Source: Paenibacillus zeisoli
Lineage (GTDB): Bacteria > Bacillota > Bacilli > Paenibacillales > Paenibacillaceae
Length of the DNA stretch: 64,000 nucleotides
Direction: 5' to 3'
Assembly (NCBI RefSeq): GCF_003994465.1
Contig: NZ_RZNX01000001.1
Location: forward strand, 186,001-250,000
The notes beneath the pieces are model-generated. The model saw nothing but the letters and a program-made list of their open reading frames with translations, did no database searches and had not been told where the DNA came from. The translations under genes and the position numbers were made by a program. Numbering within the stretch: the first letter of the stretch is position 1; every line of letters begins with the position of its first letter. Shown one piece after another: positions 1 to 8,094 of the stretch.

Positions 1-644
1 TAGACCCAGTTGTTCAGCGGCCATTTATCCTTAAAGTTGGAAGCTAGAGGGACAATGCCTTTTTGCTTCAGCTTCTCGCAGGCTGCCAGGAATTCATCCC
101 ATGTCTTAGGTACTGCGGTGATGCCCGCATCAGCGAATGCCTTCTTGTTATATACAATCCCTGAAGTCGAGTTACCGGATGTAATTCCGTACACTTTACC
201 ATCAGCTACTTTGAAGTCTTTAAATGTAATGCGGTCATTAAGTCCAAGGTCGTCTAAAGGAGCGAAATATTTAGGAAGATCTGAGTTGGGAATGGTTGGG
301 ATGAACATGACGTCAGGTAGTTCCTGACTGGCCATTCTAACTTTAGCCTGCTGGTTGTAGTCTGTCTGAGAAGGCTCGAGCTCGACTTCGATATTCGGAT
401 ATTTCTCATGGAACCGCTTGAGATAATCGTCATATTCCTTCCCGATCATATCTGTCCGGTTGGTGAGGAAGGTGATCTTGCCGCTGATGTCAGCGCCTTC
501 CTTCGCCGTCGTCTTCGTTGAAGTGTTCGTGTCCGTCTTCGCGGCAGAATCACCGCCGCTTGAACTATCGGAACCGCAGCCCGACAGCAGCATGGACATA
601 ACCATTACCATGGATATCCCCGATGAGAACAATTTTTTCTTCAA
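1..644 (-). CDS. Sugar ABC transporter substrate-binding lipoprotein (C-terminus beyond window)
   Basis: This is an extracellular solute-binding protein of the carbohydrate ABC family (SBP_bac_1 type), expected to bind an oligosaccharide outside the membrane and pass it to permeases that probably lie beyond the left edge. Only the first 214 codons are visible. The start is TTG at 644, because the upstream ATG at about 649 runs straight into a stop and an AAGGGG ribosome site sits 8 bases before the TTG. The N-terminus is a lipoprotein signal with lipobox LLSGC, then a Ser/Thr/Lys-rich linker, then the family fold (ITFLTNRTD, FHEKYPNIEVELEPS, GITSGNSTSGIVYNKKAF, PKTWDEFLAACEKLK). A perfect CcpA cre site lies directly upstream. 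The sugar is not predictable, but the divergent mannanase suggests manno-oligosaccharides (inference). Confidence 0.9.
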   Translation of the reverse strand, partial: MKKKLFSSGISMVMVMSMLLSGCGSDSSSGGDSAAKTDTNTSTKTTAKEGADISGKITFLTNRTDMIGKEYDDYLKRFHEKYPNIEVELEPSQTDYNQQAKVRMASQELPDVMFIPTIPNSDLPKYFAPLDDLGLNDRITFKDFKVADGKVYGITSGNSTSGIVYNKKAFADAGITAVPKTWDEFLAACEKLKQKGIVPLASNFKDKWPLNNWV

Positions 645-666
645 TTCATTCGCCCCTTTTCATTTT

Positions 667-680
667 TGTTAGCGTTTACA
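667..680 (-). promoter_or_regulatory. CcpA cre operator for the sugar-binding lipoprotein
   Basis: Read on the minus strand, TGTAAACGCTAACA matches the Bacillus cre consensus TGWAARCGYTWNCW at all 14 positions. It lies 22 bases before the TTG start and just downstream of a TATAAT element, a position where CcpA would block transcription. Confidence 0.8.
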
Positions 681-685
681 TCGTC

Positions 686-691
686 ATTATA
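686..691 (-). promoter_or_regulatory. -10 element of the lipoprotein promoter
   Basis: TATAAT on the minus strand, 42 bases before the start codon. The region 17 bases upstream (TTAAAT) matches the -35 consensus poorly, so activation or a weak promoter is possible. The cre site begins 5 bases downstream. Confidence 0.5.
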
Positions 692-885
692 TAGCTGTTT
701 TGAAATCGATTTAAAGGTACTCAAATGTGATTTATTGTTCTGAATTATCCTGTTTGCGCACATTCGGTAGAGGACCGCAGGCACAACTATAACAAAATAC
801 AATGAATCATAAATGTTGACAAGACAGTTATATAAAAACAAATTCAGTCCCTATTTTTATAGAAAGAGGCTTGCTAAAATCTCTA

Positions 886-899
886 TTAAACCGCTTACA
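886..899 (+). promoter_or_regulatory. Possible CcpA cre operator for the mannanase
   Basis: The minus-strand reading TGTAAGCGGTTTAA matches the cre consensus at 12 of 14 positions. It sits 60 bases before the mannanase start. It also forms the left arm of a 7-bp inverted repeat (AAACCGC, then GCGGTTT at about 914), so some other role is possible. Confidence 0.4.
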
Positions 900-959
900 T
901 TGCAGAAATGACGCGGTTTTTCTCTCAAATCGAACTTCTATTACATTAAGGAGGTAGTT

Positions 960-3557
960 ATGAAGAACTTTCAGAAAGCATGGATCACACTGCTCACCGT
1001 TGTGCTAATGATGTCCATTATGTCGCCGGTACTTGCATCGAGTGAGAAGAAGCAGACAGGGCAAGCTGCGGGAATGCAGAAGAAGATCAACCTGGCAGAC
1101 TCAGAGGCAACAGCCAGCACCCGATCCCTATTCGTATATCTACAGAGTATCCGGGGAAAGCAGACCCTGTTCGGTCAACAGCATGCAACTGATGAAGTAT
1201 TGTCTGCGAAGTCAGGCACGGGTCCCGCTTCCGATGCCAAAAGCGCGGTGGGAGATTACCCAGCTTTATTTGGATGGGATACACTCAGTCTGGAAGGCTT
1301 CGAGAAGCCAGGTTCAACTTCTAATACACCTGAACAGAACCGGGATAATCTTGTGAAGAGCATGAGACAGGCCTATGATATGGGCGGGGTGCTGACACTA
1401 AGCTCTCATATGCCTAATTTCGTAACAGGCAAGGACTTCTATGATACCAGCGGAAATGTGGTAAGTCACATCCTACCAGGCGGGGACAAGCACAAGCAGT
1501 ACAATGCTTTTCTGGATAGGATCGCGGACTTCGCCCTCCATCTCAAGGATGGGAAGGGGAATAACATTCCGGTTATTTTCAGACCGTTCCATGAACAGAA
1601 TGGCGGATGGTTCTGGTGGGGCGCTCCGTATGCGACCAAGGAGCAGTATATTGAAATCTATCGTTATACGGTGGAATATTTAAGAGATGTTAAGGGAGTA
1701 CATAACTTCCTATATGCCTTTTCCCCGGGCAGCCCATTTAACAACTTGGATTCAGCCTATCTGAAGACTTATCCAGGTGATGACTATGTGGATATATTAG
1801 GATTTGATACGTATTATGACGGCAGCAATCAAGGATGGTTCGATACGGTTGTGGATGATGCGAAGCTGATCTCGAAGCTGGCGGATTCCAAGGGGAAAGT
1901 GGCCGCTTTTACCGAGTTTGGATACTCGGGCGTGAAGCCGACAGGAACGGCGGACAAGAACTTCTACACCAAGTTGATTCGTGCTATGCAGTCCGATCCG
2001 GATGCTAGCCGCATGGCTTATATGCTGACTTGGGCGAATTTCAACTATGACTCGATCTTTGTGCCTTACCGCAACTCCGCGCAATACGGAGATCATGAGC
2101 TTCTTCCTGACTTTGTGAATTATTACAAAGATCCATATACCTACTTCAGCCGTGATCTGAAAAATGTATATAAGAACAAAGCTGTTACTGTAAAAGAACA
2201 GCCCTTCATGCATATCGTCTCGCCGACTGGACAAGAGACCATCCGGACAAATACCACGACAATCCGGGCAAGAGTACTGAATCAGAATGTGTCCAAGGTC
2301 GTGTACTCCATCGGCAATTCAACCACTGAATACCCGATGACACTTGCTAAGAACGGTTATTATCAGGCAGACTGGACGCCATCGGCTGACCTGAATGGCA
2401 AAGGGACTGAGCTTACTGTAAAGACATATGCCAAGAATAAGACGATGCTTAAGCAGACGATTACGGTATATGTGGGTATACCTGAGATTTCACTTAAGAC
2501 CATTTCTTTTGAAAAAGGGATCGATGAGGTTCGTAACAATGGGACTTGGCCGGCTGAGATGGAATCCCAATTCTCCTTCGCTAAGCTTGGGGACGACGGA
2601 AAGCTAAGAATCGACGTGAAGAATATGGTATCTTCCGACTCGTGGCAGGAACTTAAGATTGGACTTCCCAAGATCTCGGCAGTTGATCTGAAGGATGTGA
2701 ACCGGGTTGCATTTGACGCTTGGATTCCCGTATCTGCAGGTTCGAAGAACCCGGATGCCAATCTGCACGCAGCAGCCGAGCTGTCTCCGAGCACTTCCAA
2801 GTTCGAGACTAAGGCTCCTGCCAAGCTGACGGCAATGGACACTGTTACGGTGGGAGGAACCGTCTATGGCAAATATACAGCTTCCATAGATCTTACTGAC
2901 GATAAGCTCAGACAAGCTGCAGAAGGACTATCGATTGCGTTAATCGGCAGTGGTCTTGAATATTCGGGACCGCTCTATGTAGATAACATTCGCTTGATTA
3001 ATGCCTACACGGGGGAGTCCACCGATCCTAATCTGGTAGATGGCTTTGAAGGCTACAAGGGGAGTAATGACCTTCTTCGTGCAGCATACAGCCCTAATGG
3101 GGATGCCAATACGATTTCTCTGGACACAGCACACAAGGCAGCAGGGGATTATGGCCTGAAGTTCGACTACACCTTGGCGGGTCAGGGGTATACAGGGGTC
3201 ACTCTCAATCTAGGGAGCCGCGACTGGTCATCCCGTAATAAGCTGAAATTCTGGTTGGAGCCGGATGGCAAGAACAAGAAGCTGGTGATTCAGGTCAAAG
3301 CGAATGATGTCTCATTTGAGTACTATCCTTCGCTGACAGATACAACACCACGGTGGGTAGAAATTCCGTTCGAAGATTTCGTTGTAGCCTCCTGGGACAC
3401 TAGCAATGCTGGCAAGAAGCTGGATGCCGTAAGCGCAGCCAAAGTCCAGGCGTTCTCTGTATATGTGAATGCACCTGCGGGCGAGAGCTACACCAAGGAT
3501 AATCCATTTAAAAGTATAATATATATCGATGGCATTGAAGCCATCTCTTCAAATTAA
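960..3557 (+). CDS. Secreted GH26 endo-beta-1,4-mannanase with mannan-binding modules
   Basis: An extracellular enzyme predicted to cleave beta-1,4-mannan. Residues 1-27 are a Sec signal peptide ending around VLASS. The GH26 catalytic domain spans about 50-400: FRPFHEQNGGWFWWG holds the acid/base Glu212 and AAFTEFGYSG the nucleophile Glu319. A short Ig-like domain follows (about 415-505), then a CBM27-like module (about 510-685) and a second beta-sandwich carbohydrate-binding module (about 695-865) of the CBM11/CIA30 kind. At 865 residues it is much longer than single-domain mannanases, as usual for multi-modular versions. The ATG is preceded by an ideal AAGGAGG site. It is monocistronic, with a terminator after it, an AraC regulator next, and a divergent sugar-binding lipoprotein upstream that may import its products. 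The GH26 call is firm; the module classes are less so. Confidence 0.93.
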   Translation: MKNFQKAWITLLTVVLMMSIMSPVLASSEKKQTGQAAGMQKKINLADSEATASTRSLFVYLQSIRGKQTLFGQQHATDEVLSAKSGTGPASDAKSAVGDYPALFGWDTLSLEGFEKPGSTSNTPEQNRDNLVKSMRQAYDMGGVLTLSSHMPNFVTGKDFYDTSGNVVSHILPGGDKHKQYNAFLDRIADFALHLKDGKGNNIPVIFRPFHEQNGGWFWWGAPYATKEQYIEIYRYTVEYLRDVKGVHNFLYAFSPGSPFNNLDSAYLKTYPGDDYVDILGFDTYYDGSNQGWFDTVVDDAKLISKLADSKGKVAAFTEFGYSGVKPTGTADKNFYTKLIRAMQSDPDASRMAYMLTWANFNYDSIFVPYRNSAQYGDHELLPDFVNYYKDPYTYFSRDLKNVYKNKAVTVKEQPFMHIVSPTGQETIRTNTTTIRARVLNQNVSKVVYSIGNSTTEYPMTLAKNGYYQADWTPSADLNGKGTELTVKTYAKNKTMLKQTITVYVGIPEISLKTISFEKGIDEVRNNGTWPAEMESQFSFAKLGDDGKLRIDVKNMVSSDSWQELKIGLPKISAVDLKDVNRVAFDAWIPVSAGSKNPDANLHAAAELSPSTSKFETKAPAKLTAMDTVTVGGTVYGKYTASIDLTDDKLRQAAEGLSIALIGSGLEYSGPLYVDNIRLINAYTGESTDPNLVDGFEGYKGSNDLLRAAYSPNGDANTISLDTAHKAAGDYGLKFDYTLAGQGYTGVTLNLGSRDWSSRNKLKFWLEPDGKNKKLVIQVKANDVSFEYYPSLTDTTPRWVEIPFEDFVVASWDTSNAGKKLDAVSAAKVQAFSVYVNAPAGESYTKDNPFKSIIYIDGIEAISSN

Positions 3558-3575
3558 GCTTGGACTCAAGTAAGT

Positions 3576-3628
3576 AAGGAGCTGTTCCAGTAACCATCCA
3601 CGATGGCTGCAGGGAACAGCTCCTTTTT
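3576..3628 (+). terminator. Rho-independent terminator of the mannanase gene
   Basis: A 13-bp perfect stem (AAGGAGCTGTTCC with GGAACAGCTCCTT) followed by a T run, 19 bases after the mannanase stop codon. Confidence 0.9.
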
Positions 3629-3741
3629 AGTAGATAACAGAATAATAGAATTCTGGACAAGCAGCATCTGGGTGAAAGGGCTTTCGAATTGTGGTACGAT
3701 GTCTCGTAGAATGCAGGATACCGAAGGGAAATCATTGAGAT

Positions 3742-4572
3742 ATGGCTATATTTCACTATAATATGGATCGTCCTGAACGCGAGGATCAAGAAATATTCCT
3801 TTCCTACTGGGGAAAAGAGAAATGCACACCCGGTCATTCGTTCGGACCTGGGGTGAGAGATGTCTACAAAATTCACTTCATCCATTCCGGTCAAGGTCTG
3901 GTGAGAGTGGGACGTATGACTTACGAGCTCAGCGCGGGGCAGGCCTTTCTCAGTTATCCGGGCGAGGTCATCTATTACCAGGCGGATGAGAGTCAGCCTT
4001 GGACTTATTCGTGGGTAGCTTTTCAAGGGAAAAGAATAGAAGAGTTGCTATCACGCACCCGCTTGACTCCGGAAGAACCGGTATTTCCGATGGATACGCG
4101 TCTTATGCCTGACCTCTATAATCTGCTTAACGAAGCGGCTGATCATCAGGTCACTCAAGACCTGCGTCTGCTCGCCGTTATGGCCGATTTCTTGTCCGTA
4201 CTCATCGAGGTCGCTCCTGCGTCCTCAAGTACTCATCTGCACTCCAATACTAAGGAAGAATATATTCACCGCTCTCTTGAGTATCTGCACAGCCATTATT
4301 GCGAGAATGTCTCACTCACTAAGCTGGCTACCAATTTGGGTCTTAACCGGAAGTACTTATCGACCATCTTCAAGGATGCTACAGGCCTGCCTCCAAGGCA
4401 GTACCTCCTTCGTTACCGGATGGAGCGGGCTTGTGGACTTTTGAAGAAAGGGAACTATACGATCAGTGAAGTTGCTGGTTCTGTCGGCTATCAGGATGCG
4501 CTGTTATTCTCCAAAATGTTCAAGAAAACGATGGGCGTATCGCCCAAAGGTTATCGATCGTCTCAGCCATGA
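3742..4572 (+). CDS. AraC-family transcriptional regulator with cupin sensor domain
   Basis: A 276-residue DNA-binding regulator. The N-terminal half (about 15-110) looks like an AraC-type cupin ligand-binding domain (VYKIHFIHSGQGLVRVGRM...SAGQAFLSYPGE). Residues 172-272 are the double helix-turn-helix, with the usual ending VAGSVGYQDALLFSKMFKKTMGVSPKGYR. It lies between the mannanase and an aldo/keto reductase, all on the plus strand, so control of sugar genes nearby is likely but the effector is unknown. The ribosome site is weak (GAAGGGA, 15 bases upstream of the ATG), so the start is less certain than the family. Confidence 0.9.
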   Translation: MAIFHYNMDRPEREDQEIFLSYWGKEKCTPGHSFGPGVRDVYKIHFIHSGQGLVRVGRMTYELSAGQAFLSYPGEVIYYQADESQPWTYSWVAFQGKRIEELLSRTRLTPEEPVFPMDTRLMPDLYNLLNEAADHQVTQDLRLLAVMADFLSVLIEVAPASSSTHLHSNTKEEYIHRSLEYLHSHYCENVSLTKLATNLGLNRKYLSTIFKDATGLPPRQYLLRYRMERACGLLKKGNYTISEVAGSVGYQDALLFSKMFKKTMGVSPKGYRSSQP

Positions 4573-4671
4573 GTATCTGACTTTATTCCATATTTAACAG
4601 CCTTCTTGACATGGGAATTCGGTCCGAACTCGGCTATAGTTGTCTCATAAACTCTTAATGGAGGCGAGAAC

Positions 4672-5661
4672 ATGTCTTATCAAGCAAACAATGAACGATA
4701 TGAATCTATGACATATAACCGCAGCGGGAAAAGCGGTTTGAAGCTGCCTGCGATTTCCTTGGGGCTGTGGCACAATTTTGGCGGAATCGATACCTATGAG
4801 AATGGAAAGTCGATGGTGAGAAGAGCCTTTGATCTGGGCATTACCCACTTCGATCTGGCGAATAACTATGGGCCGCCTGCGGGTTCGGCGGAAGTATCTT
4901 TCGGCAGAATGCTTCAGGAGGATCTTGCACCGTACAGGGATGAGATGGTTATTTCAACGAAGGCCGGTTATTATATGTGGCCAGGACCCTATGGAGAATG
5001 GGGTTCCAAGAAATATCTCGTCTCAAGTCTTGATCAAAGCTTAAAGCGGATGGGTCTGGATTATGTGGATATTTTCTATCATCACCGTCCAGATCCGGAT
5101 ACTCCACTTGAGGAGACGATGTCCGCGCTCGATTTGATTGTCCGTCAAGGAAAAGCACTTTACGTGGGCTTATCTAACTATAGACCCGAGGAGACCCGCC
5201 AGGCCTCCAAGATCTTGAAGGAGCTCGGTACGCCTTGTGTCATCCACCAGCCAAGTTATTCTATGATGAACCGCTGGATTGAAGAAGGGCTGCAGGATGT
5301 TCTGGATGAAGAGGGGATTGGTTCGATTGTGTTCTCCCCACTTCAGAAGGGGATTTTGACCGACCGTTATCTGCATGGAGTTACACCGGATTCTCGCGCC
5401 GCCGGGCCGAGTGTATTCCTTCGTCCAGAGGATATTACCGATGAGGTGATCAGCAAGGTATCCAGATTGAATGATCTGGCAGCTGAGCGCGGCCAGAAGC
5501 TGTCGCAGATGGCTCTTGCCTGGGTTCTTCGCGGGGGAAGAGTAACTTCGGCATTAATCGGGGCAAGTAAAGTCAGCCAAATTGAAGATGCCGTAGGGGC
5601 ACTGAACAATGCTGAATTCACTGCAGATGAACTTAAGTTGATCAACGATATCTTGAATTAA
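4672..5661 (+). CDS. Aldo/keto reductase, YghZ / L-glyceraldehyde-3-phosphate reductase type
   Basis: A cytoplasmic NADPH-dependent aldo/keto reductase of 329 residues. The catalytic tetrad is visible: Asp61 (THFDLANNYG), Tyr66, Lys97 (STKAGY) and His138 (YHHRPDP). The GPPAGSAE motif and YMWPGPYGEWGSKKYL are typical of the YghZ/Gpr group, which reduces L-glyceraldehyde 3-phosphate and other small aldehydes. The start ATG follows a GGAGGCG site by 6 bases. The substrate here is not established; the neighbouring sugar genes suggest a part in carbohydrate or aldehyde detoxification. Confidence 0.9.
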   Translation: MSYQANNERYESMTYNRSGKSGLKLPAISLGLWHNFGGIDTYENGKSMVRRAFDLGITHFDLANNYGPPAGSAEVSFGRMLQEDLAPYRDEMVISTKAGYYMWPGPYGEWGSKKYLVSSLDQSLKRMGLDYVDIFYHHRPDPDTPLEETMSALDLIVRQGKALYVGLSNYRPEETRQASKILKELGTPCVIHQPSYSMMNRWIEEGLQDVLDEEGIGSIVFSPLQKGILTDRYLHGVTPDSRAAGPSVFLRPEDITDEVISKVSRLNDLAAERGQKLSQMALAWVLRGGRVTSALIGASKVSQIEDAVGALNNAEFTADELKLINDILN

Positions 5662-5683
5662 CTATAACCTGAATACGGCATGA

Positions 5684-5730
5684 GAAGAGGGAGATTCCAA
5701 TAGGTCACTGACCGGGGATCTCTCTTTCTC
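5684..5730 (+). terminator. Probable terminator after the aldo/keto reductase
   Basis: An imperfect hairpin (GGGAGATTCC with GGGGATCTCTC) followed by a pyrimidine-rich run, about 25 bases after the stop codon. The stem has mismatches, so confidence is moderate. Confidence 0.55.
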
Positions 5731-5770
5731 TGAGCAGGAAATATCTGCTTATCTACTTTCTGGTTAATAA

Positions 5771-5788
5771 TTGTTAAGGTATTAACAA
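5771..5788 (+). promoter_or_regulatory. Candidate operator: nested palindrome before the 5815 gene
   Basis: TTGTTAAGGTATTAACAA has two perfect 7-base arms (TTGTTAA and TTAACAA) around 4 bases. An overlapping repeat, GTTAATA then TATTAAC, starts 8 bases earlier. It lies 27 bases before the start codon, where a repressor or autoregulator could bind. No known regulator is recognised. Confidence 0.35.
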
Positions 5789-5814
5789 CGACTAACTAGA
5801 GGAGATGAACTGCT

Positions 5815-6726
5815 ATGGCTAGAAAATTATGCTTGTTCTGTGATGAGATCGTTCCTATTGAGGCACACGGGGATTCAGATAGATTCATAGGATGCCATTG
5901 TTCTCCGGACGGCTATTACTCTCTTAAGAGAAGCAGCTACACTCCTATCCAGAATTTGTCCCATATACTTAAAAGACAGATGTTCCCCGTGATCTCCGCC
6001 TACATCCGGGAGAAGACGGACCTGGATCAGAAGGTGAGTCTAACGTTGGAAGACATGGATTCGATCATGAACTCAGCAGAAATCCCTGTAACGATTGAAG
6101 ATAAAGGAACCCGGTTCCTGCTGTACTTGTACCGGCATTCGGATGGGGCCGGTCATCCCGTGACGATACGTCCCTTATCAAAATGTTATAATCTGACCTA
6201 CTCTCCAAATTTGCAGGAGCTTGTGTATATCATTGACAAGCTAAGAGGGGAGGAGCTTATTGAACGGGAAGGCGGAACCTTCAAGCTCACCGACAAAGGC
6301 TGGAGCGAAGCCGCGGCCAGAAGCGGCGGTCGGAAGCTGAAATCCTGTTATGTGCTGCTCCCCGACCATGAGCTGATGAGAACAGCTTGGGCAGAGAAGA
6401 TTCTTCCCCGGCTTGAGCAGTGTGGTTATAGTCCGATACTCCTCCATGAAGCCTGGACCATGAACCGGGATATGACTCCCGGTGAACTTGTCTCTGACAG
6501 TAAGCTTGTGATCGCCGACATCACATCGCACTCACCAGCCGTATATTTTGCAGCCGGAATTGCTGAGGGTCTGAATATTCAGGTGATCTGGACAGTCAAA
6601 CAATCGGAAGAAGCGCCTCTGGCGGTTCCCTCCCAGCATATACGCCCCATGGTCTATGAATTGGAGGATGAGCTGGCTGCTATGCTGCAGCAGAAGCTGA
6701 TTTCCAAGACAGATGAAGTAGCCTGA
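5815..6726 (+). CDS. Unrecognised protein: Cys-rich N-terminus, winged helix, nucleoside deoxyribosyltransferase/TIR-like C-terminus
   Basis: A 303-residue protein not assigned to a named family. Residues 5-30 carry a possible metal site (CLFC...CHC). The middle (about 85-170) looks like a winged-helix unit (YSPNLQELVYIIDKLRGEELIEREGGTFKLTDKGW). Residues 175-285 resemble a Rossmann-like nucleoside 2-deoxyribosyltransferase or TIR-like fold: CYVLLPDHELMRTAWAE, LVSDSKLVIADITSHSPAVYFAAGIAEGL, QVIWTVK. The phrase VIADITSHSPAVYFAAGIA is what suggests that fold, which hydrolyses or binds nucleotides or NAD-like molecules. A sensor-plus-effector layout fits, but the function is inference. The ATG follows a GAGGAG site by 8 bases. 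It is monocistronic between two terminators. Confidence 0.7.
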   Translation: MARKLCLFCDEIVPIEAHGDSDRFIGCHCSPDGYYSLKRSSYTPIQNLSHILKRQMFPVISAYIREKTDLDQKVSLTLEDMDSIMNSAEIPVTIEDKGTRFLLYLYRHSDGAGHPVTIRPLSKCYNLTYSPNLQELVYIIDKLRGEELIEREGGTFKLTDKGWSEAAARSGGRKLKSCYVLLPDHELMRTAWAEKILPRLEQCGYSPILLHEAWTMNRDMTPGELVSDSKLVIADITSHSPAVYFAAGIAEGLNIQVIWTVKQSEEAPLAVPSQHIRPMVYELEDELAAMLQQKLISKTDEVA

Positions 6727-6737
6727 GTTAAAAAGCC

Positions 6738-6806
6738 AAAAGCCGCTGGTTTTGGTCATACCCTTGTTAAGTAGACAGGGGTATGATCATTTCTCAGCGG
6801 CTTTTT
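6738..6806 (+). terminator. Long two-part hairpin terminator after the 5815 gene
   Basis: Outer arms AAAAGCCGCTG and CAGCGGCTTTTT enclose a second pair, GGTCATACCC and GGGTATGATC, giving one extended stem that ends in a T run. It marks the boundary to the AT-rich island that follows. Confidence 0.85.
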
Positions 6807-7002
6807 GTAGTGTTGATGGGTTCACAAACTTAAGCTGGCTTCTAACTATTTACCGAGTACCAGAAAGTCGTTCTAGATTACATTATAAAGCCTACAGCGA
6901 AGTAGAAGAAACGAGCATATGGAGTATAAGAGATCGTTCATGGCCTTGTCTCACTCTTAAATAGAACTGATGTTTGATCAAATGCAAATTTTGGAGGAAA
7001 GT

Positions 7003-7479
7003 ATGAACAGACAATATGAGCAAGTCAGGGAGTTTCACAAGGCGTTTAGTCAGGAAATGCCGAATAAGCCAACAACGCTTGACCAAGGGCCACTAATGAC
7101 AAATAACTGGTTAATTAGTCCGTTACATGATCTGACAATGGGAATAAAGGCTATTTCATCCACAAAGTATGACGAAAAAGATATAGGTGGAATGGTTGCA
7201 GAGCGTGTTTCCTGAATGTTGGAGGAGCTAACAGAGTTCGCGGCAGCAGATTCCTTGGTAGAGCAGACAGATGCTTTGATCGACTTGATTTACTTCGAAA
7301 TTGTTACCTTTACACTCTTGGGCGTAAAACCTGAACCATTCTTTGATATCGTACACGCTGCCAACATGGGCAAACTGCACAAGGATGGAAAGCCAAGATT
7401 TAACGAGCAGGGCAAGATTGTAAAGCTGGAGGGATGGGCGCAAAATTACGCCCAGAGCCCAGAATTGTTGAGGAACTAA
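7003..7479 (+). pseudogene. MazG-like / phosphoribosyl-ATP pyrophosphohydrolase-like gene split by an in-frame TGA
   Basis: Two open frames lie in the same reading frame: codons from ATG 7003 (after GGAGGAAAG) to a TGA at 7213-7215, then ATG 7216 to 7479. Joined, they read like one all-alpha nucleotide pyrophosphohydrolase of the phage MazG/PRA-PH group: VREFHKAF at the N-terminus, LEELTEFAAADSLVEQTDALIDLIYFEI in the middle, and the family-typical ending FDIVHAANMGKLHKDGKPRF...GKIVKLEGW. The EExxE and ExxD-type metal-binding acids fall in the second half (EELTE, EQTDALID). The TGA is therefore probably a nonsense mutation, although ATG directly after it could allow re-initiation of the catalytic half. 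The gene is likely phage cargo. It overlaps the convergent 7476 gene by 4 bases. Confidence 0.65.
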
Positions 7480-7757
7480 AAAACCTCATCAATATTTCCT
7501 TCTTCATCTAACAGGAATTCAATAGCAGTAGCAAAAGCATAAGAAGTTCCATCGGCAACACCTGGACGGAAAACTAATCCAATTACTGCATCTGCTCCGA
7601 GGGCAGCTGCTTGTTCTTCTAAATCTTCTATCATGTCGTAAATATTTAGCTTAGTAGAGACGATTGTTTGAAGAGCTGCAAATTTAATATGAGGATCAAT
7701 AGCGGTATATAAAGGGGCTCTTGAGCGATTTTCCTCTTTCTTCTTTCTAAAAAACAT
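7476..7757 (-). CDS. Small YbjQ-like conserved protein
   Basis: A 93-residue soluble protein. The segment LEEQAAALGADAVIGLVFRPG...TSYAFATAIEFL resembles the end of YbjQ/DUF74 proteins, which form small beta barrels of unknown role (sometimes called heavy-metal-binding). The N-terminal part (MFFRKKKEENRS) is charged and does not belong to that core. The start ATG has a TAGGAGGAAT site 6 bases upstream. Its end overlaps the split MazG-like gene on the other strand. The family link is tentative. Confidence 0.6.
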   Translation of the reverse strand: MFFRKKKEENRSRAPLYTAIDPHIKFAALQTIVSTKLNIYDMIEDLEEQAAALGADAVIGLVFRPGVADGTSYAFATAIEFLLDEEGNIDEVF

Positions 7758-7866
7758 AGTTCATTCCTCCTAAAATAATATGACAAAAGTATATATGAGA
7801 TCACCAGAGTTTTGTTCCAAATGTTGGGATAAGCCTTATGCAAACCCTATAGGCTACCGCGAAGCC

Positions 7867-7898
7867 AAAAAAAATGCTTAGCGGCATTGGCTAAGCTT
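7867..7898 (-). terminator. Minus-strand terminator of the 7906 gene
   Basis: Stem GCTTAGC / GCTAAGC with a 7-base loop, followed on the minus strand by an A and eight T residues, directly after the stop of the 62-residue gene. Confidence 0.85.
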
Positions 7899-7905
7899 GA
7901 AGGAA

Positions 7906-8094
7906 CTAAATCATATTAAAATGCTTAAAGGTTTCTATAAAGTCTTTCTGTTTGCTAGTTGGACATGGTTTAACTCTTGAAGGCTTTTTAGGAATTAGTT
8001 CGCAAATTTCTTTCTTATGAGCAATCCAACAAGTTTGAGCTGTATAGCCATATTCCTTTTTAATGTATTCAGTAATTTGTTTATAAGTAACCAA
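7906..8094 (-). CDS. Small hypothetical protein (62 aa) with a CWIAHKKE motif
   Basis: A 62-residue protein starting at TTG (8094), with a GGAGGTG site about 7 bases before it. The pattern TYKQITEYIKKEYGYTAQTCWIAHKKEIC...PCPTSKQKDFIETFKHFNMI looks like a recurring family of small Firmicute proteins often found in phage or restriction-linked loci; its function is unknown to me. A strong terminator follows, which supports it being a real gene. It sits in the AT-rich island. Confidence 0.65.
   Translation of the reverse strand: MVTYKQITEYIKKEYGYTAQTCWIAHKKEICELIPKKPSRVKPCPTSKQKDFIETFKHFNMI

Noticed and set aside
890..920. Inverted repeat AAACCGC/GCGGTTT before the mannanase as a terminator.
   Set aside because: The loop is 17 bases and there is no upstream gene on that strand; a cre-like site explains the left arm better.
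1797..2234. A 145-residue minus-strand frame inside the mannanase gene.
   Set aside because: Opposite strand of the GH26 catalytic domain, no ribosome site, no family pattern.
4606..4640. TTGACA and TATAGT before the aldo/keto reductase as a promoter.
   Set aside because: The spacing is 23 bases, too long for a sigma-A promoter.
7213..7215. TGA in the MazG-like gene as a selenocysteine codon.
   Set aside because: No SECIS-like stem is visible after it, and this enzyme family has no catalytic Sec or Cys at that place.
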